Shown: positions 8,665 through 17,462 of the stretch, piece after piece
Layout: every line of letters starts with the position of its first letter
Numbering within the stretch: position 1 is the first letter of the stretch
Assembly (NCBI RefSeq): GCF_003991355.1
Contig: NZ_RCSU01000006.1
Span: forward strand, 62,001 to 126,000
Origin: Pseudoflavitalea rhizosphaerae
Lineage (GTDB): Bacteria; Bacteroidota; Bacteroidia; Chitinophagales; Chitinophagaceae
DNA: 64,000 nucleotides
Direction of reading: 5' to 3'
The notes under the pieces: generated by a model
What the model saw: the letters and a program-made list of their open reading frames with translations, nothing else
What the model was told of the DNA's origin: nothing
Databases searched by the model: none
Program-made: the position numbers and the translations under genes

Positions 8665-9984
8665 ATGACATCAGCCGCGCAGCAATTATTACAGGAGGCC
8701 AGGCAATATGTAACGGGCATCTTCACTACCAAAGTGAATCCTGCATTTGTGTATCATAACTTAGACCATACCAGGGAAGTGGTGGAAGCCTCAGACCTGA
8801 TGGCCACTCACCTGGGCCTTCCGGAGGAAGAAAGACCCGCACTGCTGCTGGCTGCCTGGTTCCACGATACCGGCTATTCCGCAGGTCAACCGAAAAGACA
8901 TGAAGAAGTAAGTCGTGATATTGCTACGGACTTCCTGCAAAGCCGGGGAGCAGACCAGCAGACCATCGACAAAGTGAGTAATGCCATCATGGCCACCAAA
9001 TGGCCGCAAAGCCCTACCAACCTACTGGAGCAGATCCTCTGCGATGCAGATCTCTCACATCTCGGTATGCCTATCTTCCCGGAAAAGAACAAGCTGCTTC
9101 GGCAGGAGCTCAATCTTCTTTTCGATAACAAACTCGGCAAGAAAGAATGGCGCCAGAAGAATATCTTCTTTTTACAACAGCACCGCTACTTCACTGAATA
9201 CGGTAAAACAGTGCTGGAACCTGTGAAGCAACAGCATTTGCTGGCGCTGATCCGGAAGAACGACAAAAATGGAAAAGAGGAAGATGATTCCATGGAAAAG
9301 ATGGTAGTGAACACAAAGCTCCCACCCGAAAATAATATTGTGGCGCCGGTTGAAAAAAATAATGGAAACGATAAACTGGCAAGAGAAAGGGAGAAGCTGG
9401 AAAGGGAAAAGGAAAAACTCGAAAAAGATAAAGCGGCGAGGACGGAAAGAAGCATCGCTACCATGTTCCGCATCATGAGCGAGAACCATGTGAACCTGAG
9501 CCAGATGGCAGACAGCAAAGCGAATATCATGATCTCGGTGAATACCATCGTGATCTCCATCATGGTGTCTGTGCTGCTGGGAAAATTGCAGTTCTATCCT
9601 GAATTCATCGTGCCTACCATCATCTTGCTGACCGTATGCCTCAGTGCCGTAGTGTTCGCCATCCTGGCTACCAGGCCCAATGTGAACCGCGGCACATTCA
9701 CACAGGAGGATATCGAGAATAAAAAAGTGAACCTTTTGTTTTTCGGTAATTTCTTCAATATGCAACTCAGGGACTACGACTGGGCGATGAAGCAGATGAT
9801 GGCGGATCGTGATTACCTGGATAGTAGTATGATCAAGGACATTTACAGTCTCGGTGTTGTGCTGGCCCGCAAATACAAATACCTGAGAATGGCTTACAAT
9901 ATTTTCATGTTCGGACTGGTGATTGCCATCCTGGCCTTTGCCATCGTGTTCCTTATTTCCGAGCAGAATCCAAATGCAGGATAG
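8665..9984 (+). CDS. HD-domain phosphohydrolase fused to a PycTM-like (DUF5706) membrane domain
   Basis: 439 aa. Residues ~25-195 form an HD domain: His31/His35 (YHNLDHT), HD at 67-68 (AAWFHDTGY), His79, Asp127/Asp129 (LCDADLSH). A charged coiled coil (~236-262) leads to a membrane module with the ADSKANIMISVN motif (282-293) and TM helices at about 288-305, 314-334 and 409-431. That motif and topology match the Pycsar effector PycTM/DUF5706 family. Known PycTM proteins respond to cyclic pyrimidines. Here a putative phosphodiesterase is fused in and no nucleotide cyclase is adjacent, so a defence role is unproven. It is convergent with korA. Confidence 0.85.
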   Translation: MTSAAQQLLQEARQYVTGIFTTKVNPAFVYHNLDHTREVVEASDLMATHLGLPEEERPALLLAAWFHDTGYSAGQPKRHEEVSRDIATDFLQSRGADQQTIDKVSNAIMATKWPQSPTNLLEQILCDADLSHLGMPIFPEKNKLLRQELNLLFDNKLGKKEWRQKNIFFLQQHRYFTEYGKTVLEPVKQQHLLALIRKNDKNGKEEDDSMEKMVVNTKLPPENNIVAPVEKNNGNDKLAREREKLEREKEKLEKDKAARTERSIATMFRIMSENHVNLSQMADSKANIMISVNTIVISIMVSVLLGKLQFYPEFIVPTIILLTVCLSAVVFAILATRPNVNRGTFTQEDIENKKVNLLFFGNFFNMQLRDYDWAMKQMMADRDYLDSSMIKDIYSLGVVLARKYKYLRMAYNIFMFGLVIAILAFAIVFLISEQNPNAG

Positions 9985-10028
9985 AAGGGGCCGACCCAAA
10001 AGCTACCATCTTAGCATTTCGGGCAGCC

Positions 10029-10134
10029 CACTCGCTCGCCTCCCGGCGAGTGAGTTTTATTCAGTCGCCTCTGGCGGCGCGGTGTTCGCCGGAGGCGAAC
10101 AAATACCAGTCACTCGCCGGGAGGCGAGCGACTG
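10029..10134 (-). repeat. Four-hairpin palindromic element, copy C
   Basis: Inverted relative to A and B: outer hairpin, GTCGCC/GGCGGC (G-T wobble), TTCGCC/GGCGAA, outer hairpin. It sits between the 3' ends of two convergent genes and ends 17 bp from the korA stop. The ~29 nt to its right, including the last korA codons, resemble the right flank of copy G. Confidence 0.92.
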
Positions 10135-10151
10135 CCGGCTCTCTGACCTTT

Positions 10152-12005
10152 TTAGTCAGCCCCCAGTATTTCGTGAAGTTTCATCACCAGTTCTGTTTTG
10201 GTGATGGGCACTCCCATGATCTTATTGTATCCTTTGGCATCCACAAGGAATTGATCGCGGATGATCTTGATGAGCTGGCCATTGTTGATCTCGGGGATCA
10301 GGATATGATCGAAGTTTTTAAGAATGCTTCCGAGGTTTTTTGGGAAAGGCCGCATATAACGCAGATGAGCATGGCTTACTGCATAACCTTCTGCCTGCAC
10401 TTCTGCTACCGCACTCTTGATGGCGCCATACGTTGATCCCCAACCGAGGATCAGCACTTTTCCTTTTTCAGGGCCACTGTCCAGCGTTTGCTCAGGAATA
10501 TAATCTGCGATCTTGTCTACTTTTTCCTGCCTGATCTTCACCATCAACTGGTGGTTCTCGGGATCGTAGCTAACGTTACCGGTGATATTCTGTTTTTCCA
10601 GACCACCGATGCGGTGCTCCAGTCCTGGTGTTCCGGGGATAGCCCAGGGACGGACCAGTTTTTCATCACGGAGATAGGGCAGGTATTTTTCTTCGTCTTC
10701 GCCCAGTTCTGTTTTGAATTTCACTTCGATGGGTTTGAGATCATCTGATTGCGGGAAACGCCAGGGCTCAGCGCCATTGGCGATATAACCATCACTCAGC
10801 AGGATCACAGGCGTCATATGTTGCAACGCGATGCGCACTGCTTCATAGGCAGCAGCGAAACAATCCGAAGGAGTGCTGGCAGAGATTATGGGCATCGGGC
10901 ATTCGCCGTTACGACCATAATATGCCTGCAGCAGATCGCTCTGTTCTGTTTTGGTAGGCAATCCGGTTGAAGGGCCGCCACGCTGGATATTCACGATCAG
11001 CAAAGGAATTTCCAGCATCACTGCCAGTCCCATTGCTTCTCCTTTCAGCGCCATTCCCGGACCAGATGTAGTGGTAACGCCCAGCAAACCTCCGTATGAA
11101 GCGCCGATGGCGGATGTGATACCTGCGATCTCGTCTTCCGCCTGGAAGGTCCTTACACCAAAAGCTTTGTGCTTACTGAGCTCATGAAGGATATCAGAAG
11201 CGGGCGTGATGGGATAGGTACCGAGGAAAATGGACAATCCGCTTTTTTGTGAAGCGGCGATCAGTCCGAATGCAAGCGCCTGGTTGCCCATGATGGAGCG
11301 GTAGGTGCCGGCTTCCATTTTCGCTTTTTCCACTTTGAACCTGGTGGTGAAAGTTTCAGTAGTGTCGCCGAAATTGTATCCGGCCTGAAGGGCTTTTATG
11401 TTGCTTTCGAGGATCTCCTGTTTCTTTCCGAATTTTTCCCTGAGGAACTGGATGGTGTTTTCCATATCGCGGTTATACATCCAGTAAAGGAAGCCGAGTA
11501 CGAACATGTTCTTGGCGCGGTCCTTTTCCTTGGTGCCCATCTGGATCTCCTTCAGCGCTTCGCGGGTCATTTTGGTAACGTCCATGCGATACACTTCATA
11601 GTTGGAGAGACTATCGTCATCCAGCGGATTCACACCATCAGGATAGTTGGCGAGGCGAAGGTTCTTGGTATCGAAACCATCGGTATTGGCGATGATCTTG
11701 CCGCCTTTCTTGAGACTTCTCAGGTTGGCTTTGAGGGCGGCTGCATTCATGGCCACGAGAACATCACATTCATCACCGGGTGTGAACACACGATCACTGG
11801 AAAAACGGAGCTGGTAACCGCTTACACCGGGGAGCGTTCCCTGGGGCGCGCGGATCTCGGCCGGGAAATCGGGAAAGGTCGCCAGGTCGATACCCAGCAG
11901 GGCTGTATTATTAGTGAACTGACTGCCAGTTAATTGCATACCGTCGCCGGAGTCTCCGGCAAATTTGATGACAACATCCTGCAGCACTTCTTCTTTTCTG
12001 CTCAT
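10152..12005 (-). CDS. korA: 2-oxoacid:acceptor oxidoreductase, alpha (gamma-alpha fused) subunit
   Basis: 617 aa from the ATG at 12005; the frame is open further upstream but that extension lacks family character. Residues 1-~190 are the gamma domain (FAGDSGDGMQLTG). The alpha domain follows (GTYPITPASDILHELS, TTTSGPGMALKGEAMGLA, NIQRGGPSTGLPTKTEQ). The enzyme oxidatively decarboxylates 2-oxoglutarate or a related 2-oxoacid to the acyl-CoA with ferredoxin. The thiamine-diphosphate beta subunit, normally encoded next door, is absent here: downstream lie only a hairpin element and a convergent gene. A TAATTTTG -7-like element lies at 12026-12033 on the minus strand. Confidence 0.9.
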   Translation of the reverse strand: MSRKEEVLQDVVIKFAGDSGDGMQLTGSQFTNNTALLGIDLATFPDFPAEIRAPQGTLPGVSGYQLRFSSDRVFTPGDECDVLVAMNAAALKANLRSLKKGGKIIANTDGFDTKNLRLANYPDGVNPLDDDSLSNYEVYRMDVTKMTREALKEIQMGTKEKDRAKNMFVLGFLYWMYNRDMENTIQFLREKFGKKQEILESNIKALQAGYNFGDTTETFTTRFKVEKAKMEAGTYRSIMGNQALAFGLIAASQKSGLSIFLGTYPITPASDILHELSKHKAFGVRTFQAEDEIAGITSAIGASYGGLLGVTTTSGPGMALKGEAMGLAVMLEIPLLIVNIQRGGPSTGLPTKTEQSDLLQAYYGRNGECPMPIISASTPSDCFAAAYEAVRIALQHMTPVILLSDGYIANGAEPWRFPQSDDLKPIEVKFKTELGEDEEKYLPYLRDEKLVRPWAIPGTPGLEHRIGGLEKQNITGNVSYDPENHQLMVKIRQEKVDKIADYIPEQTLDSGPEKGKVLILGWGSTYGAIKSAVAEVQAEGYAVSHAHLRYMRPFPKNLGSILKNFDHILIPEINNGQLIKIIRDQFLVDAKGYNKIMGVPITKTELVMKLHEILGAD

Positions 12006-12025
12006 TGGGGAAGTTTTGTAAACGG

Positions 12026-12033
12026 CAAAATTA
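12026..12033 (-). promoter_or_regulatory. -7 element (TAATTTTG) upstream of korA
   Basis: Matches TAnnTTTG on the minus strand, about 20 bp before the chosen start. No TTTG at the standard -33 spacing is obvious. Confidence 0.4.
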
Positions 12034-12331
12034 ACTAAAGTTGGGGGTTGGGCGTGTTTCGCAAAGCGGAAAAATAACAATTGATAATTCCGCAAATGGG
12101 GCATGGTAACATGGGCTGACGAAACAAACCGGCGCTTATTTAGGTTTGATGGGGCTTTTGTGGATGGGATGGGCGGTGGAACTGGGGTGGGCTGTGGAAC
12201 TTTTGTTTCGAAGGCCTGTGTTACTCATGCCCCATTTGCTCAACACGCTGAGAGGGGGAAAGGAGGGTGAGGGTGCGTCAGGCGTTGTGAATGGCAAGCT
12301 AGGGGTGTATGTGTGGGCTTCTGCGAAATAG

Positions 12332-12361
12332 AAAATGGTCACCGGGAGGGTGACCATTTAT
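12332..12361 (-). terminator. Strong hairpin terminator downstream of the GH3 fusion gene
   Basis: AAATGGTCACC (12333-12343) pairs perfectly with GGTGACCATTT (12349-12359), an 11-bp stem with a 5-nt loop. It lies ~95 bp after the minus-strand stop at 12454. No plus-strand gene ends near it. Confidence 0.7.
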
Positions 12362-12453
12362 ATTAGTGAGTGTTTTGATTTCTATTTTTCTTCTTTTTTC
12401 TTTGTGTTTATTCGGCTTTTGGCCAGTTTTTCGGTTATGCTTTCCTGTTGCTG

Positions 12454-15366
12454 TTAATTGATCAGCGCCTGGTAAATGGCTTCGTGTACTTTGGGGCGTA
12501 CGCTCAGGTTGCCGAATTTGTTGGGCTCGGTGCTGTTGACGCGATTGGAAAGGAAGATGTACGTGAGGTTGTACTTGGGATCCATCCAGATGCAGGTGCC
12601 GGTGAAACCGGTGTGGCCGAATGTGAGCGGCGATGCACTGAGCGTTGGATAGGCTTCCTTGCGTGTGGCATTGTCTTTCTCGGGTTTGTCGAACCCGAGA
12701 CCACGACGGCTGATATTACTTTGGTATGCGGTGAACTCATCCAGCGTGGCTTTGCTGAAGAAATTCTTGCCATCGATCACACCACCATTGAGCAGCATCT
12801 GCGCCAGCACCGCGAGGTCGTAGGCATTGCTGAAAAGACCGGCATGACCGGCTACTCCGCCGAACATGGCAGCGCCAGGATCGTGAACGTCTCCCTGGAT
12901 CAACTGGCGGCGGAACAGCGCTTCGTTCTCGGTGGGAGCAATGTAGCTCAGCGGGAAACGGTTGCGGGGCTTGAAGCCGGTGGTGGCCAGGTTCAGTTTG
13001 TCGTAAAAGGTTTTCTTCACGTATTGATCCAGTGGCATGCCGGAAATGGCTTCCACTATTTTGCCGAGGAAAATGAAATCATTGTCGCTGTAGATATAGC
13101 GGTTGCCGGGCTCCAGCGGGCTTTTTACGATGATATTGTACATCGTGTCCGGGTAATCGTTGCGGAGGTAAAGGCCGTTGGCAACGCGTACCTGGTGCAG
13201 GGAATCGGGCTTCATGGAATAGTAGGCCCAGTTGGGTCTGCCATCAGTACCGGTGAGGGTCCCGCGATAAAATGGAATGAAGGATTTCAGTCCGGCCTGG
13301 TGCAATAAGATATCGCGGAGCCTGAGGTTCTCTTTGTCGGACCCTTTCACCCATGGCAGGTAATCACCCAGTGTTTTGTTGATATCGAGTTTACCTTCAT
13401 CAACCAGTTTCATCACGGAAATGGTAGTGGCCATCACCTTGGTGATTGATGCAAGATCGAAAATGGTTTCAGGGTACATTGCATCTGTACTGTCGTAAGT
13501 AAGATGGCCGTAAGCGCGATCGAAAACCACTTTTCCATCTTTCGCTACCAGTACCACTGCGCCGGGAATCGCATTCTTTGCGATAGCATCTGTAACGATG
13601 CTGTCTATCTGCGCCGTCATGCGGGCCTGGTTGAATCCGAGTGAAGCGGGTGTGGCCTCTTTCAATATTTTATGCTCAACAATGCCATCACCAAATTTGA
13701 AAGCATCGCAGATGGTGACGGGTAATTGTCCTTTTGCAGAGAACTTACCGTAGAGCAGGTCTGCCCCGGCAGACTGGGTGATATCATCATCTTCATAACA
13801 GGCCAGTAACACTTTGGCATCACAGAAATTTTTGATCAGGTAAGGATTCCCGAAGGCCAGGGTAATGGTCTTGTGTTGCTGCTGCAGACCTTTCATCAGG
13901 TCCATGGCTGCATTGCTCACTCCGAAATTGTTGGCGGGGAAACGATTGTAATTGTGCAGACCGAGTACTACAACATCGAAACGGTCCTTCAGCAATTGAA
14001 GCATCGGCGCAACGCGGCTTTCATCGAGGTTGTAATCGAAATAGAAAACCTGTGCGTCGTAGTTCCTGCGCACTTCTGCTGCAAATACATTGTCTTTTTC
14101 CAGGCCGAAACCTATATAGGCAACACGTTTTCCTTTGGTGAGCGGGAAGATGCCGTACTCATCATTACGGAGAAGGGTAATCGCTTTTTCAGCGATCATC
14201 CTGCGCATCATGGGCACTTTACTGTTGAGGTCTTCGGTGATATTGTTGATATCGATGGGTTGAAGATTGGCAAGACCGTACTGGTATTTGGCGTACAGTA
14301 CTTTCTTCACGCGCGCATCGATGTCTTTCCAGTTGAGTTTTTTCTTGCGGATGGCTTTCAACACTTTCTCGATGCTGCCTGGGATATTGCCGGGAAGACA
14401 AAGCATGTCGTTGCCTGCAATCAGGCTCTGGAGGCTGTTTTCACCGTCCGGGTAGAATTTGGCAACGCCTTTCATTTCGAGCGCATCGGTGAAAGTGAGG
14501 CCTGTGAAGCCGAGCTCTTTTTTGAGCAGGTTATTCACGGCTTTGGGTGAAATGGAAGTGGGGCGATTGACGCCATTGTCGATGGAATTCACCTGCAGGT
14601 GTGCCACCATTACGGAGCCAACACCGCCTTTGATGAGTTCACGGAAAGGATAGAGCTCCAGTGAGTCCAGTTCTGCCCTGGATTTGTTGATCACGGGAAG
14701 ATCGTGATGAGAATCCACGGCCACATCACCATGACCAGGGAAATGTTTGGCGCAGGCCATCACGCCATTGTCCTGCATACCTTTCATATATTGTAATCCT
14801 AACTCGGCCACGCGGTATTTGTCTTCGCCTAATGATCTGTCGTTGATCACAGGATTGGCGGGATTGTTATTGATGTCCACTACAGGCGCATAATTCACCT
14901 GTATGCCTATGCGCTTACATTGTTCGGCCACTACCTGGCCGTACTGGTAGGCCAGTGCAGGATCATTTGCTGCGCCGAGCATCATCTGGCGGGGAAGTCC
15001 CATCACGCTGTCGAAGCGCATGCCCACTCCATTTTCTCCATCGATGGTGATAAGGAGCGGAGTTTTTGCAACGGACTGGTAATAATTGATGGTCTGGGCC
15101 TGTTTGATGGGGCCACCCTGGAACAGACAAAGACTTCCTACATTGTACTTTCGTACTGCTTCTTCCACTTCTTTGTCGAGGAACAACGCTGTGCGATTGG
15201 GGCCGATGGTAGACACCCTGATGTTCATCAGTTGGGTGATCTTCTCTTCTTTGGAGAGGGTTTTGAAAACACTGTCTACCCATTGGTCTGCCGGGAGATG
15301 CGACCGGCGCTGCGCCTGGGCAATGGCAGTAGAGCCAAGCAATAATAATAGTAGGAGTTTCTTCAT
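12454..15366 (-). CDS. Glycoside hydrolase family 3 N-acetylglucosaminidase fused to a serine beta-lactamase-fold domain
   Basis: About 970 aa from the ATG at 15366, which gives a classic signal peptide (MKKLLLLLLLGSTAIAQAQ). The GH3 half has KHFPGHGD around residues 205-212 and the nucleophile motif TDALEMKGV near residue 290, as in NagZ-type beta-N-acetylglucosaminidases. The C-terminal half is a class C beta-lactamase/esterase fold with SITK (SxxK, near 640), YSD as the Tyr motif and a late HTG. This two-domain arrangement occurs in Bacteroidota. It probably acts in the periplasm on peptidoglycan fragments: the GH3 domain cuts the glycan, while the second domain may be an amidase, esterase or peptidase (unknown). 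Monocistronic. Confidence 0.88.
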   Translation of the reverse strand: MKKLLLLLLLGSTAIAQAQRRSHLPADQWVDSVFKTLSKEEKITQLMNIRVSTIGPNRTALFLDKEVEEAVRKYNVGSLCLFQGGPIKQAQTINYYQSVAKTPLLITIDGENGVGMRFDSVMGLPRQMMLGAANDPALAYQYGQVVAEQCKRIGIQVNYAPVVDINNNPANPVINDRSLGEDKYRVAELGLQYMKGMQDNGVMACAKHFPGHGDVAVDSHHDLPVINKSRAELDSLELYPFRELIKGGVGSVMVAHLQVNSIDNGVNRPTSISPKAVNNLLKKELGFTGLTFTDALEMKGVAKFYPDGENSLQSLIAGNDMLCLPGNIPGSIEKVLKAIRKKKLNWKDIDARVKKVLYAKYQYGLANLQPIDINNITEDLNSKVPMMRRMIAEKAITLLRNDEYGIFPLTKGKRVAYIGFGLEKDNVFAAEVRRNYDAQVFYFDYNLDESRVAPMLQLLKDRFDVVVLGLHNYNRFPANNFGVSNAAMDLMKGLQQQHKTITLAFGNPYLIKNFCDAKVLLACYEDDDITQSAGADLLYGKFSAKGQLPVTICDAFKFGDGIVEHKILKEATPASLGFNQARMTAQIDSIVTDAIAKNAIPGAVVLVAKDGKVVFDRAYGHLTYDSTDAMYPETIFDLASITKVMATTISVMKLVDEGKLDINKTLGDYLPWVKGSDKENLRLRDILLHQAGLKSFIPFYRGTLTGTDGRPNWAYYSMKPDSLHQVRVANGLYLRNDYPDTMYNIIVKSPLEPGNRYIYSDNDFIFLGKIVEAISGMPLDQYVKKTFYDKLNLATTGFKPRNRFPLSYIAPTENEALFRRQLIQGDVHDPGAAMFGGVAGHAGLFSNAYDLAVLAQMLLNGGVIDGKNFFSKATLDEFTAYQSNISRRGLGFDKPEKDNATRKEAYPTLSASPLTFGHTGFTGTCIWMDPKYNLTYIFLSNRVNSTEPNKFGNLSVRPKVHEAIYQALIN

Positions 15367-15445
15367 AATGACTTCTTGCAATTATTTGCACAAATTAAGG
15401 ATAAACCTGCAAATTAACGCGGAAAAACGCACAAACGGGTAGCTA

Positions 15446-15478
15446 TTTGATAGTAGGCATAATATTCCCTTATTTTTG
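15446..15478 (+). promoter_or_regulatory. Bacteroidota-type promoter of mutL
   Basis: TTTG at 15446-15449, a 21-bp spacer, then TATTTTTG at 15471-15478. This is a full match to the -33/-7 consensus. The predicted transcript would start about 18 bp before the TTG start codon, supporting that start. Confidence 0.75.
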
Positions 15479-15503
15479 CAGACTAAACAAGGGAGCGTAG
15501 GTT

Positions 15504-17462
15504 TTGCCTGACATCATACAATTATTACCTGACAATATAGCCAATCAAATTGCAGCCGGAGAAGTGATCCAGCGCCCTGCCAGCGCCGTAAAGGAATTGT
15601 TGGAGAACGCCGTGGATGCCGGTGCAACAGAGATCCGTCTGATCATCCAGGATGCCGGTAAACAACTGATCCAGGTGATCGATAATGGCAAGGGTATGAG
15701 TGAAACCGACGCCCGTATGTGTTTTGAGCGTCATGCCACTTCCAAGATCAGGAATATCGATGATCTTTTTCATATCCGCACCATGGGCTTCCGCGGCGAA
15801 GCACTTGCTTCGATTGCAGCGGTAGCACAGGTGGTGCTGAAGAGTCGCCGCGAGATCGATGAAGCGGGCACTTATATCGAAATAGAAAACAGTACGGTGA
15901 TCAAGCAGGAGCCTGTGGCCAGTCCCGTGGGCACCAGCATTGCCATGAAGAATCTTTTCTTCAATATTCCGGCGAGAAGGAATTTCCTGAAAAGCAATCC
16001 TGCCGAGAACAGGCATATCGTAGATGAGTTCATCCGCGTGGCGTTGAGCTTCCCTGAAATATTTTTCTCCCTCACCAGCAATGGTACTGAAATGTTCCAT
16101 CTCGAAAAGGGAACATTGAAGCAAAGGATCGTGCAATTGTTCGGTAATAATTACAATTCCAAACTGGTAACGGTGCAGGAGAAAACGGATTATCTCAATA
16201 TCCATGGATTTGTTGGTAAGCCGGATACAGCCAAGAAAACAAGAGGTGATCAGTATTTCTTCGTCAACAATCGTTTCATCCGCAGTCCATACCTGAACCA
16301 TGCGCTCATGAGTGCGTACCAGGACCTGATTGCTCCCGATAGTTTCCCGCTCTATGTGTTGTTCATCGATCTTGATCCTTCGCAGGTAGACATCAATGTG
16401 CATCCCACCAAGCAGGAGATCAAGTTCGAAGATGAGAAGATCGTGTATGCTTTTGTACAGGCGGCAGTGAAACATGCGCTGGCGCAGTTCAGCATCACGC
16501 CTACACTCGAGTTCGATCTCGATCCCAATATCCAGCAACTGGATGCGCTGAACAAACCATTTACGGAAGACAAGCAGGCTGCTGCCGCATCTTCCCAACT
16601 CTATCAGAACTTCACGCAGAAACACCAGGCCTGGTCCATTCCTCCTTCGGAGAAGAATGCAGGACTGAAGAACTGGAAAGAGTTCTATGAGCCTTCGCAG
16701 CAAACAAAACCCGATGAACAGTCGTCCATCCTGGCTGCCGGCGGTGCAATGCCCGGCACAGAAGGAAAGGAAAAGCCTTTTGAGTCGCTGCTGGACCAGA
16801 TCAGGACCAAACAGCCTGCTCAGGAATATTCAGAAGAGACCGATCCATTGCTGGCTATCTATGGCGCACAACCGAAGCAGGAGATGCGCGTGCTGGAAGA
16901 TGCACCGATGCTGCAATTGCATTACAATTATATAGTTGCTCCTACCAATCGCGGGTATATTTTAGTGCACCAGCAACTGGCGCATGAACGTGTGTTGTAT
17001 GAGCGTTTCGCTGCTGCGGCCAGCGGCAAGCCGATGGCTTCACAACGCAGCCTGTTCCCGCAAACGATTGAATTGTCCGCACAGGATGCAGCACTGATGA
17101 GCGATCTGTTGCCCGACCTGGAAATACTTGGCTATCTCATCGAGCCCGCAGGAAAACAGGGATTCCTGATCAATGGAACACCCGCAGACCTGGAAGCAGG
17201 TAACGAGAAAGTAGTGATCGAACAATTACTTGAACAGTTCAAACATTTCAGCGGGGATCTAAAATTCTCAAGGCGCGAAAAACTGATCCGTTCACTGAGC
17301 TGGCAACAGGCCATCAAGCCGGGCACTGCTTTGACCGAGCGTGAGATGCGCACACTGGTAACAGATCTCTTCCAGTGCAGGCAGCACAATGTAACTGCGG
17401 GCGGAAGTCCCACCTACATCGAGTTCAAGAAAGATTACCTGGAACAATTATTTAAGCGTTAA
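15504..17462 (+). CDS. mutL: DNA mismatch repair protein MutL
   Basis: 652 aa starting at TTG; MPDIIQLLPDNIANQIAAGE is the conserved family N-terminus and no ATG fits. GHKL ATPase motifs are intact: ENAVDAGATEI, DNGKGM and GFRGEALASI. The C-terminal dimerisation domain is recognisable, but the endonuclease motif DQHA(x)2E(x)4E reads HQQLAHERVLYE. The AIK motif is preceded by SWQQ rather than a Cys/His, and the CPHGRP-like motif is altered (CRQHNVTAGGSPT). Latent nicking activity therefore looks lost (inference). The 3' end overlaps the convergent gene by 15 bp. Confidence 0.95.
   Translation: MPDIIQLLPDNIANQIAAGEVIQRPASAVKELLENAVDAGATEIRLIIQDAGKQLIQVIDNGKGMSETDARMCFERHATSKIRNIDDLFHIRTMGFRGEALASIAAVAQVVLKSRREIDEAGTYIEIENSTVIKQEPVASPVGTSIAMKNLFFNIPARRNFLKSNPAENRHIVDEFIRVALSFPEIFFSLTSNGTEMFHLEKGTLKQRIVQLFGNNYNSKLVTVQEKTDYLNIHGFVGKPDTAKKTRGDQYFFVNNRFIRSPYLNHALMSAYQDLIAPDSFPLYVLFIDLDPSQVDINVHPTKQEIKFEDEKIVYAFVQAAVKHALAQFSITPTLEFDLDPNIQQLDALNKPFTEDKQAAAASSQLYQNFTQKHQAWSIPPSEKNAGLKNWKEFYEPSQQTKPDEQSSILAAGGAMPGTEGKEKPFESLLDQIRTKQPAQEYSEETDPLLAIYGAQPKQEMRVLEDAPMLQLHYNYIVAPTNRGYILVHQQLAHERVLYERFAAAASGKPMASQRSLFPQTIELSAQDAALMSDLLPDLEILGYLIEPAGKQGFLINGTPADLEAGNEKVVIEQLLEQFKHFSGDLKFSRREKLIRSLSWQQAIKPGTALTEREMRTLVTDLFQCRQHNVTAGGSPTYIEFKKDYLEQLFKR

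Larger units (their letters stand above)
12006..12453. other. Intergenic region between korA and the GH3 gene
   Basis: This 448-bp stretch holds the korA promoter region and an imperfect ~17-bp tandem repeat near 12168-12204 (two GTGGAACT-ending units). Near its end is the hairpin terminator of the GH3 gene. Short ORFs on both strands (60-73 codons) have low-complexity Gly/Trp/Pro-rich translations and are not convincing genes. Confidence 0.6.

Noticed and set aside
9923-10204. Short ORFs crossing the repeat copies (similar peptides recur at 9923, 30867 and 7599)
   Set aside because: Their similarity comes from translating the same palindromic element; they lack conserved starts and differ in frame context.
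12146-12331. 61-codon ORF (and its 73-codon antisense) in the korA-GH3 intergenic region
   Set aside because: Low-complexity Gly/Trp or Pro/Ser-rich translations generated by an imperfect tandem repeat, with no start signals.
12448-13308. 286-codon frame opposite the GH3 fusion gene
   Set aside because: Antisense shadow of a well-supported coding region with strong codon structure.
15525-16703. 392-codon open frame antisense to mutL
   Set aside because: Shadow of the mutL reading frame: no domain, odd composition, and mutL itself is unmistakable.
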